Made by a program: the position numbers and the translations under genes. Source: SAR202 cluster bacterium (GTDB lineage Bacteria > Chloroflexota > Dehalococcoidia > Lucifugimonadales > UBA3495). From it: a stretch of DNA of 42,788 nt. This document shows, one piece after another, positions 1 through 8,324 of this stretch. The DNA lies in assembly GCA_013204585.1 (NCBI GenBank), contig JABMNL010000012.1, forward strand, positions 1-42,788, given 5' to 3'. The notes below the pieces were generated by a model. That model did not search any database, was not told where the DNA came from, and saw only the letters and a list, made by a program, of their open reading frames with translations. Each line of letters begins with the position of its first letter. The first letter of the stretch is position 1.

Positions 1-113
1 GGTTGGACTACAACGAGGTCAGGCCCCACAGCTCGCTGAAAGGCAAAACGCCGAAGGAGTTCATTGAAGCAGTAGCCGGACTCTACTATCCAACGATACT
101 AACTTCGGGGTAA
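1..113 (+). pseudogene. IS3-family transposase (OrfB), C-terminal end only
   Basis: Read in frame from position 3, the last 36 codons give a peptide beginning LDYNEVRPHSSLKGKTPKEF and ending in a TAA at 111-113. The Y-N-x-x-R-P-H-S-S-L block followed by T-P-x-E-F is the standard C-terminus of the DDE integrase domain of IS3-family OrfB proteins. The rest of the gene lies outside the window, so it cannot be said whether the element is intact. It is marked as a fragment for that reason only. It runs straight into a candidate terminal inverted repeat, as IS3 elements normally do. Confidence 0.85.
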
Positions 114-118
114 GGTCA
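107..118 (+). mobile_element. Candidate right terminal inverted repeat of the IS3-family element
   Basis: The bases GGGGTAAGGTCA overlap the transposase stop codon. Read on the other strand they are TGACCTTACCCC. IS3-family ends typically start with TG and carry a C-rich block a few bases in, so this is likely the exact right end of the insertion, with the 3-4 bp target duplication starting at 119. The left end is not in the window, so the pairing cannot be confirmed here. Confidence 0.55.
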
Positions 119-172
119 AACTTACAATGCCTTAAAGCAAAAATATATGGAATCAATACGCGGAGAGCAACC

Positions 173-955
173 ATGACCACCTTGGATGAGCGGTTTCAAA
201 AGGGCATCGAGACTCGCACTAAGTTTGGCGGCGGCACCCTAACCGGCGGGTCGGTTCCCACGGCCTGGGACGTTGCGCCAGACTTACAGCGAATTGCCGG
301 GGAATTTCTGTTCGGCAGTATTTGGCACCGGCCCGCATTGCAGGACAAGCAACGGGAGATGATTACGGTCACCATCTTGACTGTACTGAAGCGGGATAAT
401 CAGGTCCGGCGGCACCTGGGCAACGCCCTAAACCTAGGTCTAACGCCAATTGAGATTGTTGAAGTGCTGATGCACTCCTCGTTCTACAGTGGCGTACCGG
501 CGACGCTGGACGCCCTGGCCATCGCCAAGGAGGTCTTCGACGAGAAGGGAGTCGACTACACCCCCCAAAAGGTGTTCGACGCCACCGAGACTCCCGACGA
601 CCTCTACAACCGTGGCGTGGCCCGACGAATCGAATATATGGGGCCTTCCGGCGGTGGACAAGGTCCGGTGACGCAAGCGGAACGGGAGTTCAACCGGCTG
701 GGCACGGAATACTATTGGGGATCAATCTGGACCAGGCCTGGACTCGAACTGATTGACCGCTCAATCTGCACCATGGCCGCACTGACGGCCCTGGGGAAAG
801 AAGCGCAGTTAGCGAGCCATATACGCGGAGCATTGAATATCGGGCTAACTCAAGAACAGATTATCGAAGTCTTCATCCACGCAACGTTCTACTGCGGCCT
901 GCCCGCCGTCCGGTCAGCTATCGACCTGGCGAACGAGATATTCCGCTCTCGGTAA
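173..955 (+). CDS. Two-domain carboxymuconolactone decarboxylase (CMD) family protein
   Basis: This 260-residue protein holds two tandem CMD folds, roughly residues 40-120 and 170-255. Each has the family helix-turn motif: HLGNALNLGLTPIEIVEVLM with H81 and H101, and HIRGALNIGLTQEQIIEVF with H216 and H236. The single-domain family member PcaC decarboxylates gamma-carboxymuconolactone in the protocatechuate branch of the beta-ketoadipate pathway. Two-domain versions are common in uncultured marine bacteria and mostly uncharacterised. The CxxC pair of AhpD-type peroxidases is absent, so a redox role is unlikely. A GGAGAG ribosome site lies just before the ATG. The next gene is convergent on the other strand, so it is transcribed alone. 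The exact substrate is unknown. Confidence 0.9.
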   Translation: MTTLDERFQKGIETRTKFGGGTLTGGSVPTAWDVAPDLQRIAGEFLFGSIWHRPALQDKQREMITVTILTVLKRDNQVRRHLGNALNLGLTPIEIVEVLMHSSFYSGVPATLDALAIAKEVFDEKGVDYTPQKVFDATETPDDLYNRGVARRIEYMGPSGGGQGPVTQAEREFNRLGTEYYWGSIWTRPGLELIDRSICTMAALTALGKEAQLASHIRGALNIGLTQEQIIEVFIHATFYCGLPAVRSAIDLANEIFRSR

Positions 956-965
956 TCCCCGTGCT

Positions 966-1793
966 TTACTCCGGGTCTTTTAGATAGGGGTACATGGCCA
1001 ACGGCGTGGCGGCCAAGAGACCGGCGTCTACGGGTAGGGTGACGCCGGATATCCAGCGGGCCTCGTCTGAAGACAAGAACACGATGGCCCAAGCCACGTC
1101 CCAAGCGGTGCCGTCGAAGCCCAAGGGGCCAGCACGGCGGCGCAGATCTAGCAGTTCAGGAGAAGTATGCCGGGCGACCATCGGGCTATAGACGTGGCCA
1201 GGGGCGATGCAGTTGACCCGAATGTTGTCCCGGCCATAGTGGACGGCCATGGAGTTGCTCAGGCCTAGTATTCCACCTTTGGACGCGGCGTAGGCATGGC
1301 TGGGCTTGCCGCCGCCAGCACGCAGGCCGACGATGGAGGACAGGTTAACAATGGAGCCGCCGCCGTCCTTAATCATCTCGGGGATGGCGAACTTGCTGGT
1401 GAGCATGACGCTCTTCAGGTTGACGTCCATCACCGTATCCCAGAAGTCTTCTTCAACATCGGTAACCGAGCCGGGGCCGCTGATGCCCACGTTGTTCACC
1501 AAGACGTTCAGCTTCCCGTAGGTGCTGGCCGCAGCCTCCACCATCTCCTGACACGAATCGATGTTGGTAACGTCGCCAACGAAAACGGAAGCCTCGCCGC
1601 CCTCTTCTTTTATCTGGGCTAGGGTGGTCTCGGCGTTCTTTTGGTCCCGGTCAACCAACAAGACCTTGGCCCCTTGGCGAGTGAATAGTAAGGATATGGC
1701 CTGGCCGATGCCAACAAACTCGCCGCTGCCGGTGGCTCCAGCGCCAGTAACAATGGCAACCTTGCCTTCTAATCGCGTGCCTCGTTCTTCCAT
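966..1793 (-). CDS. SDR-family NAD(P)-dependent oxidoreductase
   Basis: This classical short-chain dehydrogenase has 275 residues. The N-terminal nucleotide-binding motif starts TGAGATGSG and is a few residues longer than the usual TGxxxGxG, an insertion seen in some SDR subgroups. NNVG (100-103) corresponds to NNAG. The catalytic residues are a Ser near 152, Tyr168 and Lys172 in YAASK. The C-terminus after about residue 245 is a short extension ending YLKDPE. GGAGG stands four bases before the ATG, which fixes the start. It converges on the CMD gene with a 10-base gap. The reaction should be oxidation of an alcohol or reduction of a ketone; the substrate cannot be read from the sequence. Confidence 0.92.
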   Translation of the reverse strand: MEERGTRLEGKVAIVTGAGATGSGEFVGIGQAISLLFTRQGAKVLLVDRDQKNAETTLAQIKEEGGEASVFVGDVTNIDSCQEMVEAAASTYGKLNVLVNNVGISGPGSVTDVEEDFWDTVMDVNLKSVMLTSKFAIPEMIKDGGGSIVNLSSIVGLRAGGGKPSHAYAASKGGILGLSNSMAVHYGRDNIRVNCIAPGHVYSPMVARHTSPELLDLRRRAGPLGFDGTAWDVAWAIVFLSSDEARWISGVTLPVDAGLLAATPLAMYPYLKDPE

Positions 1794-1950
1794 GGGGCCT
1801 CCAATAATGTCTGTTTGTAAGTGTGGGAGTGCAGGGATGTTCGAGGCAGTATATTACATCACTGGCGCGATGTGGGCGGGGACGTACTTCTAACAATCCG
1901 GCCCAAGAGTCATCTATTTGCCGATATTCAACCAATCCACGCACGAACTA

Positions 1951-2021
1951 TTGACAAGTGACCATTCATTGTGATAAGATGCTTTGCAAGTTCCCAAGTG
2001 ATTGGGGGCTATTTTTTTGCC
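1951..2021 (+). ncRNA. Promoter-terminator cassette, copy 1 (very short RNA candidate)
   Basis: TTGACA (1951-1956), an 18-base spacer and TAAGAT (1975-1980) form a recognisable sigma-70 promoter. Only about 8 bases further on begins a 9-bp stem (1989-1997 with 2002-2010) closed by a GTGA loop and followed by seven T's (2012-2018), which is a complete intrinsic terminator. A transcript started here would be only about 30 nt long. The same arrangement, with identical spacing, is repeated 145 bases downstream. There is no ORF between promoter and terminator. Whether an RNA is made is inference. Confidence 0.5.
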
Positions 2022-2095
2022 CGGCGAATTAATTCGCAAACAATCGCGTAGCCCTAACTAAATTCAATGCAGTTACCTAATCTAGGCACAAAATA

Positions 2096-2166
2096 TTGAC
2101 AAGCTAAGATTCGTTGTGATAAGATGATTTGCAAGTTCCCAAGTGATTGGGGGCTATTTTTTTGCC
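2096..2166 (+). ncRNA. Promoter-terminator cassette, copy 2
   Basis: This is the second copy of the cassette at 1951. TTGACA (2096-2101), an 18-base spacer and TAAGAT (2120-2125) are followed by an identical stem-loop (2134-2142 with 2147-2155, loop GTGA) and seven T's (2157-2163). From the -10 box through the T-tract the two copies differ at only one position, while the spacers differ at several. The core elements and their spacing therefore look preserved, though a recent duplication would give a similar picture. Confidence 0.5.
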
Positions 2167-2241
2167 CAGCATATTTGACCAGAATACGTTTGTAGCTCAA
2201 ACTAGGCCACCAGGCCAGACTCCTAAGCCAGACTAAGTTAA

Positions 2242-2296
2242 GGCCTCAGCGATTGCTGGGGCTTTTTTGCGGATAGCCCCGGTACCCACTCGGGGC
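2242..2296 (+). promoter_or_regulatory. Attenuator-like leader of the Old Yellow Enzyme gene, containing an intrinsic terminator
   Basis: GCCTCAGC (2243-2250) and GCTGGGGC (2255-2262) form an 8-bp stem with loop GATT, followed by six T's (2263-2268): a good terminator 66 bases before an ATG, with no gene upstream on this strand. GCCCCG (2276-2281) can pair either with the GGGGC of the terminator's right arm or with CGGGGC (2291-2296). That gives the mutually exclusive pairings expected of an attenuator. No known riboswitch core was recognised, so regulation is inferred from pairing alone. It may instead simply end the short upstream transcripts. Confidence 0.4.
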
Positions 2297-2333
2297 AAAC
2301 GACCTCGCACTAGATCAACCGACTAGGAGAATC

Positions 2334-3431
2334 ATGAGCAAGCTATTCTCACCAATTACTATCCGGGGCGAAAAAATCCCCAACCGTGTCTTCGTTGCGC
2401 CAATGTGCATGTACTCATCGGAGACGGAAGACGGACGTTGCAGTTCGTGGCATCCCCTCCACTACGGCACTCGTGCCGTGGGCGGCGCAGGACTGGTCAT
2501 GCTCGAAGCATCGTCCATTCGGCCAGACGGACGCATCACACCCTGGGATCTGGGCATGTGGAATGAAAGCCACGTGGCTGCCGCCGGCCCGGTGGTCGAT
2601 GCCATTGTGTCGAACGGCTCGGTGCCTGCCATCCAACTGGCCCACGCCGGACGCAAAGCGTCGCATACCAAACCCTGGGAAGGCAGCAAGCAACTGGAGT
2701 CCAGCGAGGGCGGATGGGAGACTGTCGCTCCCAGCGCCATCAGCTTTCAAGAAGACTGGAACGTACCCCGGGAACTGACAGTGCCGGACATCAATCAACT
2801 GGTTGAAGATTTCGGCAGTTCCGCCAAGTTGGCGGTTAACGCAGGCATCAAGGTCATCGAACTACACATGGCCCACGGCTATCTTGGTTGCGAGTTCCTT
2901 TCGCCCCTTTCCAACCACCGCGAAGACCAATATGGTGGCTCGCTGGAGAACCGGGCCCGTTTCCCATTGGAGGCCACCAGGGCAGTACGAAATGCCATCC
3001 CCGACTCCATGCCCCTGTTCGTCCGGGTATCGGCTACCGAGTATATGGAAGACGGTTGGGACGTGGACGAATGCGTCGAGTTCAGCCGCTGGCTCAAGGC
3101 CGAGGGTGTTGACCTGATTGACTGTTCGTCAGGTGGAAACTCCAAAGACCAGAAGTTGACTCCCTACCCCGGCTACCAGGTCCAATTCGCAGCCCGCATC
3201 AAGAGCGAGGCGGAGATAGCGACTGGAGCCGTCGGTCTAATTACCGAAGCCGCCCAAGCGGAAAAGATACTCGAAGACAACGAGGCCGACGTTATCTTGT
3301 TGGCAAGAGAATTACTTCGAAACCCTTACTGGCCGATTCAGGCCCAGACCGAACTGGACGGCCAGGGCGTTTGGCCTTCCCAATACGCCAGGGTCGCCGA
3401 GATACGGAAGTTCGCAGCGCCCCCGCGCTAG
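2334..3431 (+). CDS. NADH:flavin oxidoreductase, Old Yellow Enzyme (YqjM-like)
   Basis: This 365-residue FMN-binding TIM barrel has the length and motifs of the thermophilic-like/YqjM class of ene-reductases. Cys25 and Tyr27 in the N-terminal APMCMYS block match the cysteine that tunes FMN in that class. H178 and H181 in the block IELHMAHGYL are the substrate-anchoring pair, followed by FLSPLSN and YGGSLENRARF. Such enzymes reduce activated C=C bonds of enones, maleimides and nitro compounds with NAD(P)H. AGGAG five bases before ATG supports the start. A possible attenuator precedes it and an 18-bp bidirectional terminator follows it. Its physiological substrate is unknown; a role in reducing unsaturated intermediates of ring degradation fits the context. 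Confidence 0.93.
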   Translation: MSKLFSPITIRGEKIPNRVFVAPMCMYSSETEDGRCSSWHPLHYGTRAVGGAGLVMLEASSIRPDGRITPWDLGMWNESHVAAAGPVVDAIVSNGSVPAIQLAHAGRKASHTKPWEGSKQLESSEGGWETVAPSAISFQEDWNVPRELTVPDINQLVEDFGSSAKLAVNAGIKVIELHMAHGYLGCEFLSPLSNHREDQYGGSLENRARFPLEATRAVRNAIPDSMPLFVRVSATEYMEDGWDVDECVEFSRWLKAEGVDLIDCSSGGNSKDQKLTPYPGYQVQFAARIKSEAEIATGAVGLITEAAQAEKILEDNEADVILLARELLRNPYWPIQAQTELDGQGVWPSQYARVAEIRKFAAPPR

Positions 3432-3458
3432 AGCATCCAGTACCGCAGAGGATTAAAG

Positions 3459-3503
3459 GTAAGAAGGCCCTGGCTGCATACAGCCAGGGCCTTCTTACTT
3501 CTC
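3459..3503. terminator. Bidirectional intrinsic terminator between the OYE and ABC-F genes
   Basis: A perfect 18-bp stem (3459-3476 with 3481-3498) with loop CATA sits between two convergent genes. The stem begins GTAAGAAGG and ends CCTTCTTAC, and is followed by a T-rich run on the plus strand. It can serve both genes. Confidence 0.85.
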
Positions 3504-3522
3504 TACCACGCAGGATTCGCGG

Positions 3523-5409
3523 TCATTCATCCCATTCCGCTAGCTGCCGGTCAAGCTTGGTTTGGGCTTGGACATGGGCCTCGGCCAAACGAGTCATCTC
3601 GCCCAAGTCTTGGCCTTTGGTTGCCTCTTGCAATTGGTCTTCGATTTTTTTGAGATTATCTTCCAGGTCTATGATGACCTGTTCCATATCAATCTTAGGC
3701 GCCGCTGGGTTCCGGCGTTTAGACCCTCGGGACTTGCTCGGCTCTGGGTTCGCGAAGGGCGCGGGTTCTTGTTCCTTAACCTTGGCCGCCGCCGCTAAGG
3801 TATCCGATTCCTGTTGGGCTTCCATCCATTCAGTAAACGTGCCGAGGAACGGCGTTACTTTACCGTCTCCTGTAATCAAGAGACTCTCGGCAAGCAACGA
3901 TACCAACTGGCGGTCGTGGGACACCAGCAAAATGGTGCCCGGAAAGCTCATTAACACTCCCTCTAGAGCCTCCCTGCTTGGAATGTCGAAGTGGGTGGTC
4001 GGTTCGTCTAATACCAAAATGTTGGGCTCGGTAATAAGTAGGCGAGCCAAAGCCAGGCGACTCTTTTCACCGCCGCTGCAAACGCCCACTTCACGGAACA
4101 CGTCTTGACCCTGGAACAAGAACCGGGCCAGGTAAGACCTAGCCTCCTCAAAGGGCATATTCTTGATTTCCAAGAAGGATTCCAAGACCGTGTGCTCATC
4201 AACCAAGGAAACCATTCCTTGGCTGTAGTAGCCGACTTTGACGCCGTGGCCCAGGGCCACGTAGCCGTCTATGGGCGGGACCAGCTCCAAAATCGTCTTA
4301 ATGAACGTGGACTTGCCGGTGCCGTTATCGCCGATGATTGCCGTGCGGGAACCTCGTTCCAGTCTCAAATCAGGAACATCTAGCAGTTTCACCGGCCCAT
4401 CGACATCGGAGTACCCCACTTTCAACCCTTTGGTGCTCAGCACTGCCTGCCCAGTCCGGGCAGCGGGCGCTTTGGACAATGAGATGGAACGATTCATCTC
4501 AGGCCGGTCGATACGCTCCAACCGTGCCAAGCGAGTCTCCCGGCCCTTGGCCTCCCGAGACCGCTGACCGGCCCGGTATTTATCGATGAACGCCTGCTCT
4601 TTGTTGATGAATTCTTGTTGGGCTTCGTATTCCTTCAATTGGCGGGCGTCTCGCTCGGCCTTCAAGACCCGATACTTGGAGAAATTGCCAGGGAAGGTAT
4701 TAAGCCGGCCATGGTCCAGTTCCCATATCTGGGTAGCCATCTGATCTAGGAAATACCGATCATGGGAGACCACCACCACTGCCGGGGCGAAGAAGGTTAG
4801 GTAGCGCTCCAGCCAGGTGACGCCCTTGAGGTCTAGGTAGTTGGTGGGCTCGTCCAGCACCAGCAAGTCCGGGTTGCCCAAGAGGGCCTTGGCCAATGCC
4901 GCCCGGGTTCGTTCGCCGCCGCTAGCCGATGCTGCCGGGGAATTGAGGGTTTCCGGCTTCAGGCCAAGGCCGTCCACCATCCGTTCCACTGCCCTTTCAT
5001 ACGTATACCCGCCCATGGCTTCGTATTTTTCCAAAAGGGCTGCATAGCGTCGCCCGGCTTCTTCTGCATCAACACCGGCCAAGTCCGGCTGTTTTGAGCT
5101 GGTCTCCAGGTCTCGCTCCAAAGCCTTTATACCCTGGAAAGCCTCTAGCACTTCGTCCATGAGCGTGCCGGTAGTTGTTAGTTCGGGGTGCTGAGGAACG
5201 TAACCGACCTGAATGCCATTGGAGCGGGCCACCCTGCCTTCGGTGGCGTGCTGTTGACCAACCAGCACTTTCAAAAGAGAGGTCTTGCCCCCGCCATTGG
5301 GGCCGACTATGCCAATCCGAGCGCGTTCATTGATATCCAGGTTGATACCCGAAAATATGATATCGACGCCGTAATGGACTGCAAGACCGGAGGTGGACAC
5401 CAGAGGCAT
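3523..5409 (-). CDS. ABC-F family ATPase (ribosome-associated type)
   Basis: Soluble 628-residue protein with two ABC domains and no membrane segments. Domain 1 has Walker A GPNGGGKTS (36-44), signature SGGERTR (163-169), Walker B with catalytic Glu187 and SHDR (215-218). The charged linker, about 245-305, is the P-site tRNA interaction motif region of ABC-F proteins. Domain 2 has GDNGTGKST (360-368), SGGEKSR (445-451), Glu469 and SHDR (497-500). Residues 545-628 form a Lys/Glu-rich tail predicted as coiled coil, similar to the Uup C-terminal domain. ABC-F proteins act on the translating ribosome, relieving stalls or giving antibiotic resistance. In domain 2 the usual PTNHLD motif reads PTTHFD. 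The ribosome site is a distant GGGAG, so the start is less certain. Confidence 0.93.
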   Translation of the reverse strand: MPLVSTSGLAVHYGVDIIFSGINLDINERARIGIVGPNGGGKTSLLKVLVGQQHATEGRVARSNGIQVGYVPQHPELTTTGTLMDEVLEAFQGIKALERDLETSSKQPDLAGVDAEEAGRRYAALLEKYEAMGGYTYERAVERMVDGLGLKPETLNSPAASASGGERTRAALAKALLGNPDLLVLDEPTNYLDLKGVTWLERYLTFFAPAVVVVSHDRYFLDQMATQIWELDHGRLNTFPGNFSKYRVLKAERDARQLKEYEAQQEFINKEQAFIDKYRAGQRSREAKGRETRLARLERIDRPEMNRSISLSKAPAARTGQAVLSTKGLKVGYSDVDGPVKLLDVPDLRLERGSRTAIIGDNGTGKSTFIKTILELVPPIDGYVALGHGVKVGYYSQGMVSLVDEHTVLESFLEIKNMPFEEARSYLARFLFQGQDVFREVGVCSGGEKSRLALARLLITEPNILVLDEPTTHFDIPSREALEGVLMSFPGTILLVSHDRQLVSLLAESLLITGDGKVTPFLGTFTEWMEAQQESDTLAAAAKVKEQEPAPFANPEPSKSRGSKRRNPAAPKIDMEQVIIDLEDNLKKIEDQLQEATKGQDLGEMTRLAEAHVQAQTKLDRQLAEWDE

Positions 5410-5570
5410 GGGGTGCTAGGTTCTCCCAATTTGCAATATTCTTGAGACCCGCCTGACTTCAAACCTTTCTCAGAAATTTGGCGGGTTCTTCTATCATAAC
5501 CGGGACGGGCTGAATTTTCACGGTCACCCGGTACTAGTTGGCAATTGTACGCAAGAGATTGGCAAGATAT

Positions 5571-7328
5571 TTACCGGGATATCGTCGGCAACTTCACATA
5601 GAAGGCTGCGCCTCCGCCACGGATGTTCTCGGCCCAGATCTCGCCGCCGTGGAGAGCGACAATACCCTGGGACACGCTTAGTCCCAGTCCGGTTCCCTGG
5701 CCAATATCCTTGGTGGTGAAGAATGGGTCGAATATTTTTGGCAGGTCTTCTTCCGCAATGCCAGGGCCGTTGTCCTCGACACCAATGGTCACCCAGCCGC
5801 CGACGCGTAACACGCTGACCCTGATCTCGAGAGTTGGTTGGGCCGACATTCCCGCCTGCTCGGCATTATTCAATAGGTTCAAAATCGCTTGAACCATCTG
5901 GTTTTCGTCCAGCATTGCATGTCCAGAACCGCTGGTTTCTGCTGGAACATCATCGTCAATCACGGTTATGTGGTTCATCTTGAAATCGTAGGCCTTCAGT
6001 TCCAGGGTTCTTCGTAACATCGTTACGATGCTGGTTTCACGTCTCTCTGGTTCGGAATGCCGGGCGAAGTCGAGTAGATTCTTAACTACTCTGGCCATGC
6101 GGTGGGCTTGTTGATTAACCGTTTGGATACTCTCGCGGATATGGTGCGGCATTTCTTCCGCCAGAGCCTGCTCGGAGTAGAGCATCGCCGACGTTAGTGG
6201 ATTGTTTATTTCATGGGCCACACCGGCGGCCAACACTCCGATGGAAGCCAAACGAGCCGTTTCACGCAGGTGTTCATCCGCCAGTTTCCGGGCTGTAATA
6301 TCCCGGTCAACGCCACGGTATCCAGTCAGTTCCCCATTTTCCCAGTCAGTTCCCCATTTTCATTGAATACAGCCGCGCCGTTTCGTTCCATGGTTGCCTG
6401 CCGACCGTCACGGAAGATAAATACATACTCCATCAAGGAAATGTCTTTCCCTCCAGATACCAGGTCTGAAAAAATGGCGCTGACCCTTTTCGTCTCGTCC
6501 GGCTGCATGAAATCGTATTGGGAACTCCCGACCAACTCCCGGGAACCGTAGCCGGTAATCGACTCAACATTTGGGCTGCAATAGGTGTAGCCCCCTCAGG
6601 ATCCATCTCCCAAACTATGTCGGCGGTGTTTTCCGCTAGAGTCCGAAAGCGCGCCTCGCTTTCTGCAAGAGCAGCTTGTGCCGTACGCCTTTGGGTGAGA
6701 TCTTCACTGATTTTCTCGTACAGGTCTGCGTTCTCAAATAGCACGCTCAAGCTATCTCTAATAGTAGACAGTAGTTGGATTCGTTCTGGAGTGAAGTGGT
6801 TAATTTCTTTGGAAATGATGTAAATCAGCCCAAAGAAATAACCCTGGAATCCAACTGGCAGAAACGCGCAAGACTGGACTCCCATTTCCAAAAAAGGCGG
6901 ATATGCATCAGGCTGCGCGGCGTAATCATTGATAACGTTGAGATTCTTATCGCGATAGAATTGGAACGAAATCAAACTTGGGTTAGTAACCACTACGGGA
7001 GGCTCATAGGGGAACCCGAGTAATGACGTATGCGCAACCAGAATCAAACTGTCGCCGGTCTCGTAGAACCTTCGAAGAGTACAGGCATCATGTCGAACAA
7101 TCTTCTGAGCACTGCGTTACATTTGGCCACGAACGAATCCCGCCCAGCCATAATCTCTGCGATTCGCTGCATGGATTCCAGAATCTCCGTGTGGCCGCGC
7201 TGGTCGCTTTCCTCCTGGGCAGTCTTATTAATCTGTTCATGGGTAGCGATTCCATAACCCATCAACACTTCAGCCAGAAAGGTGGCGGCGCGTTCTCGGC
7301 TGGCAGACTGGCCCAACCCCACTTCCAA
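5571..7328 (-). pseudogene. Broken GAF-PAS sensor histidine kinase (three frameshifts)
   Basis: Four overlapping reading frames join into one kinase when three shifts are corrected: helical N-terminus (about 7328-7180), GAF domain (about 7180-6730), PAS domain (about 6660-6300) and the HisKA plus HATPase core (6251-5571). The core has the phosphoacceptor motif HEINNPLTSA and ATP-lid glycines DNGPGI and GTGLGLSV, so it is of the NtrB-like HEINNP class. The lesions are a 20-bp tandem duplication (6322-6341 and 6342-6361), a probable 1-base loss in a C5 tract (6591-6595), and another 1-base loss near 7086-7095. Corrected length is 1740 nt, a whole number of codons. The core could still be translated from an internal start. 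The N-terminal start is uncertain (TTG at 7328). Loss of function or sequencing error are both possible. Confidence 0.8.
6322..6361. repeat. 20-bp exact tandem duplication inside the sensor kinase
   Basis: CCAGTCAGTTCCCCATTTTC occurs twice in a row. Removing one copy restores the PAS C-terminal sequence that runs into GYRGVDRDITARK, a canonical end of a PAS/PAC module, and joins it in frame to the HisKA domain. Confidence 0.95.
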
Positions 7329-7747
7329 AACGGCCTGTTGATGAAGAGTAGCGATATCAGCAGGCGGAACGCCTTGGGCAGCGATTTTTATCCTAGCTCA
7401 GACGCTTAGCGCAAGTATTTCTTATCAGCATTTCGGCAAAATGCCTTTAGAATATGCGCGTATTTTCCCCGTAGGTCTTCCACTGCCATCACCAGATCAG
7501 TTGGTATCCCTGATAAATTGCCACGGGGAGGCACTAACCCCCCAATATACATTTACCATATAACCTAATAACCTAACTCAATGTGGTAAACCAATTGGTA
7601 TAAAATCGCATGAATATCCACCCGCCCGGTGACTGGGAGTTAGCTTTCTGCTAACCATATGCTTCGGATGGTCAGAGTTGCGAGTTGCGCCGAGGATGTA
7701 TACTGGTCGAAGTTTCGGGAAACCGTAAATTGCACGCTGGAGGACTC
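7329..7747. other. Gene-free stretch between the broken kinase and a VOC gene
   Basis: No ORF here looks like a protein gene. The part next to 7328 may encode the missing start of the kinase, because the frame stays open upstream for about 20 codons. An AT-rich block TATAAAAT (7599-7606) is a candidate -10 element for the downstream VOC gene, but no convincing -35 box was found. If used, the leader would be about 135 nt long. Confidence 0.4.
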
Positions 7748-8197
7748 ATGGCTACCAATACCAATACCCAGAACCTAACCTCGGTTAAAGCCCAGCCACT
7801 GGTCAAAATCACTGAGATGGACCACATTGTTCTACGTAACAAAGATGTGGAAGTGTCCCTGAAGTTCTACACCGAAGTCCTGGGTCTTCAGGCCGAGCGA
7901 GTAGAGCAGTGGCGGGCCGGTGAGGTAAGATTCCCCTCCGCACGGATTAACGCCGACACCATAATCGATTTCTTTGGCGCCGACCAAGAACCAATCGGCA
8001 AGGACGGGGCCAAGAACCAAGACCACTACTGCATGGTCATTGAGCCCACCGACATGGAAGAATTGAAAAAGAAATTCGAGGCCATGGGCGTGGAGATTCA
8101 AGCAGGGCCAGGAAAGCGGTGGGGTTCCCACGGCGATGGCATTTCCCTGTATATCTACGACCCAGACGACAACGTGGTAGAGCTTCGCCACTACTAG
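7748..8197 (+). CDS. VOC-family (glyoxalase/dioxygenase superfamily) protein
   Basis: The start is placed at ATG 7748, just after a TGGAGGA ribosome site (7738-7744), rather than at an upstream in-frame codon without one; this gives 149 residues. The fold is a single pair of beta-alpha-beta-beta-beta modules. Likely metal ligands are His in MDHIVL, His in DHYCMVI and the final Glu in DNVVELRHY. The family includes glyoxalase I, fosfomycin-resistance enzymes, epimerases and extradiol dioxygenases. The length fits a glyoxalase-like or lactoylglutathione-lyase-like lone domain. It is followed by a strong terminator and transcribed alone. Substrate unknown. Confidence 0.88.
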   Translation: MATNTNTQNLTSVKAQPLVKITEMDHIVLRNKDVEVSLKFYTEVLGLQAERVEQWRAGEVRFPSARINADTIIDFFGADQEPIGKDGAKNQDHYCMVIEPTDMEELKKKFEAMGVEIQAGPGKRWGSHGDGISLYIYDPDDNVVELRHY

Positions 8198-8251
8198 AAT
8201 CCGGCTTCTTAGAACACCGATTGCTAAGAACAATAATGGTTTGAAATTATG

Positions 8252-8288
8252 AAGAGTGGCCAATCAATGGATTGGTCACTCTTTTGTT
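8252..8288 (+). terminator. Intrinsic terminator after the VOC gene
   Basis: AAGAGTGGCCAATC pairs with GATTGGTCACTCTTTT around an AATG loop; the 14-bp stem has one G-T pair and ends in T's. It lies 55 bases after the stop codon. Confidence 0.85.
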
Positions 8289-8324
8289 TGGCCGACTCAT
8301 GCTAGTCGATAGGGGTGAAGGGAA

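Noticed and set aside
3371-4108. Long plus-strand ORF opposite the ABC-F gene
   Set aside because: It is antisense to a well-supported ABC-F protein and has no recognisable domain or ribosome site.
5571-7328. Reading the kinase region as four separate genes
   Set aside because: The domains continue exactly from frame to frame, and the corrections restore a normal kinase order and whole codons.
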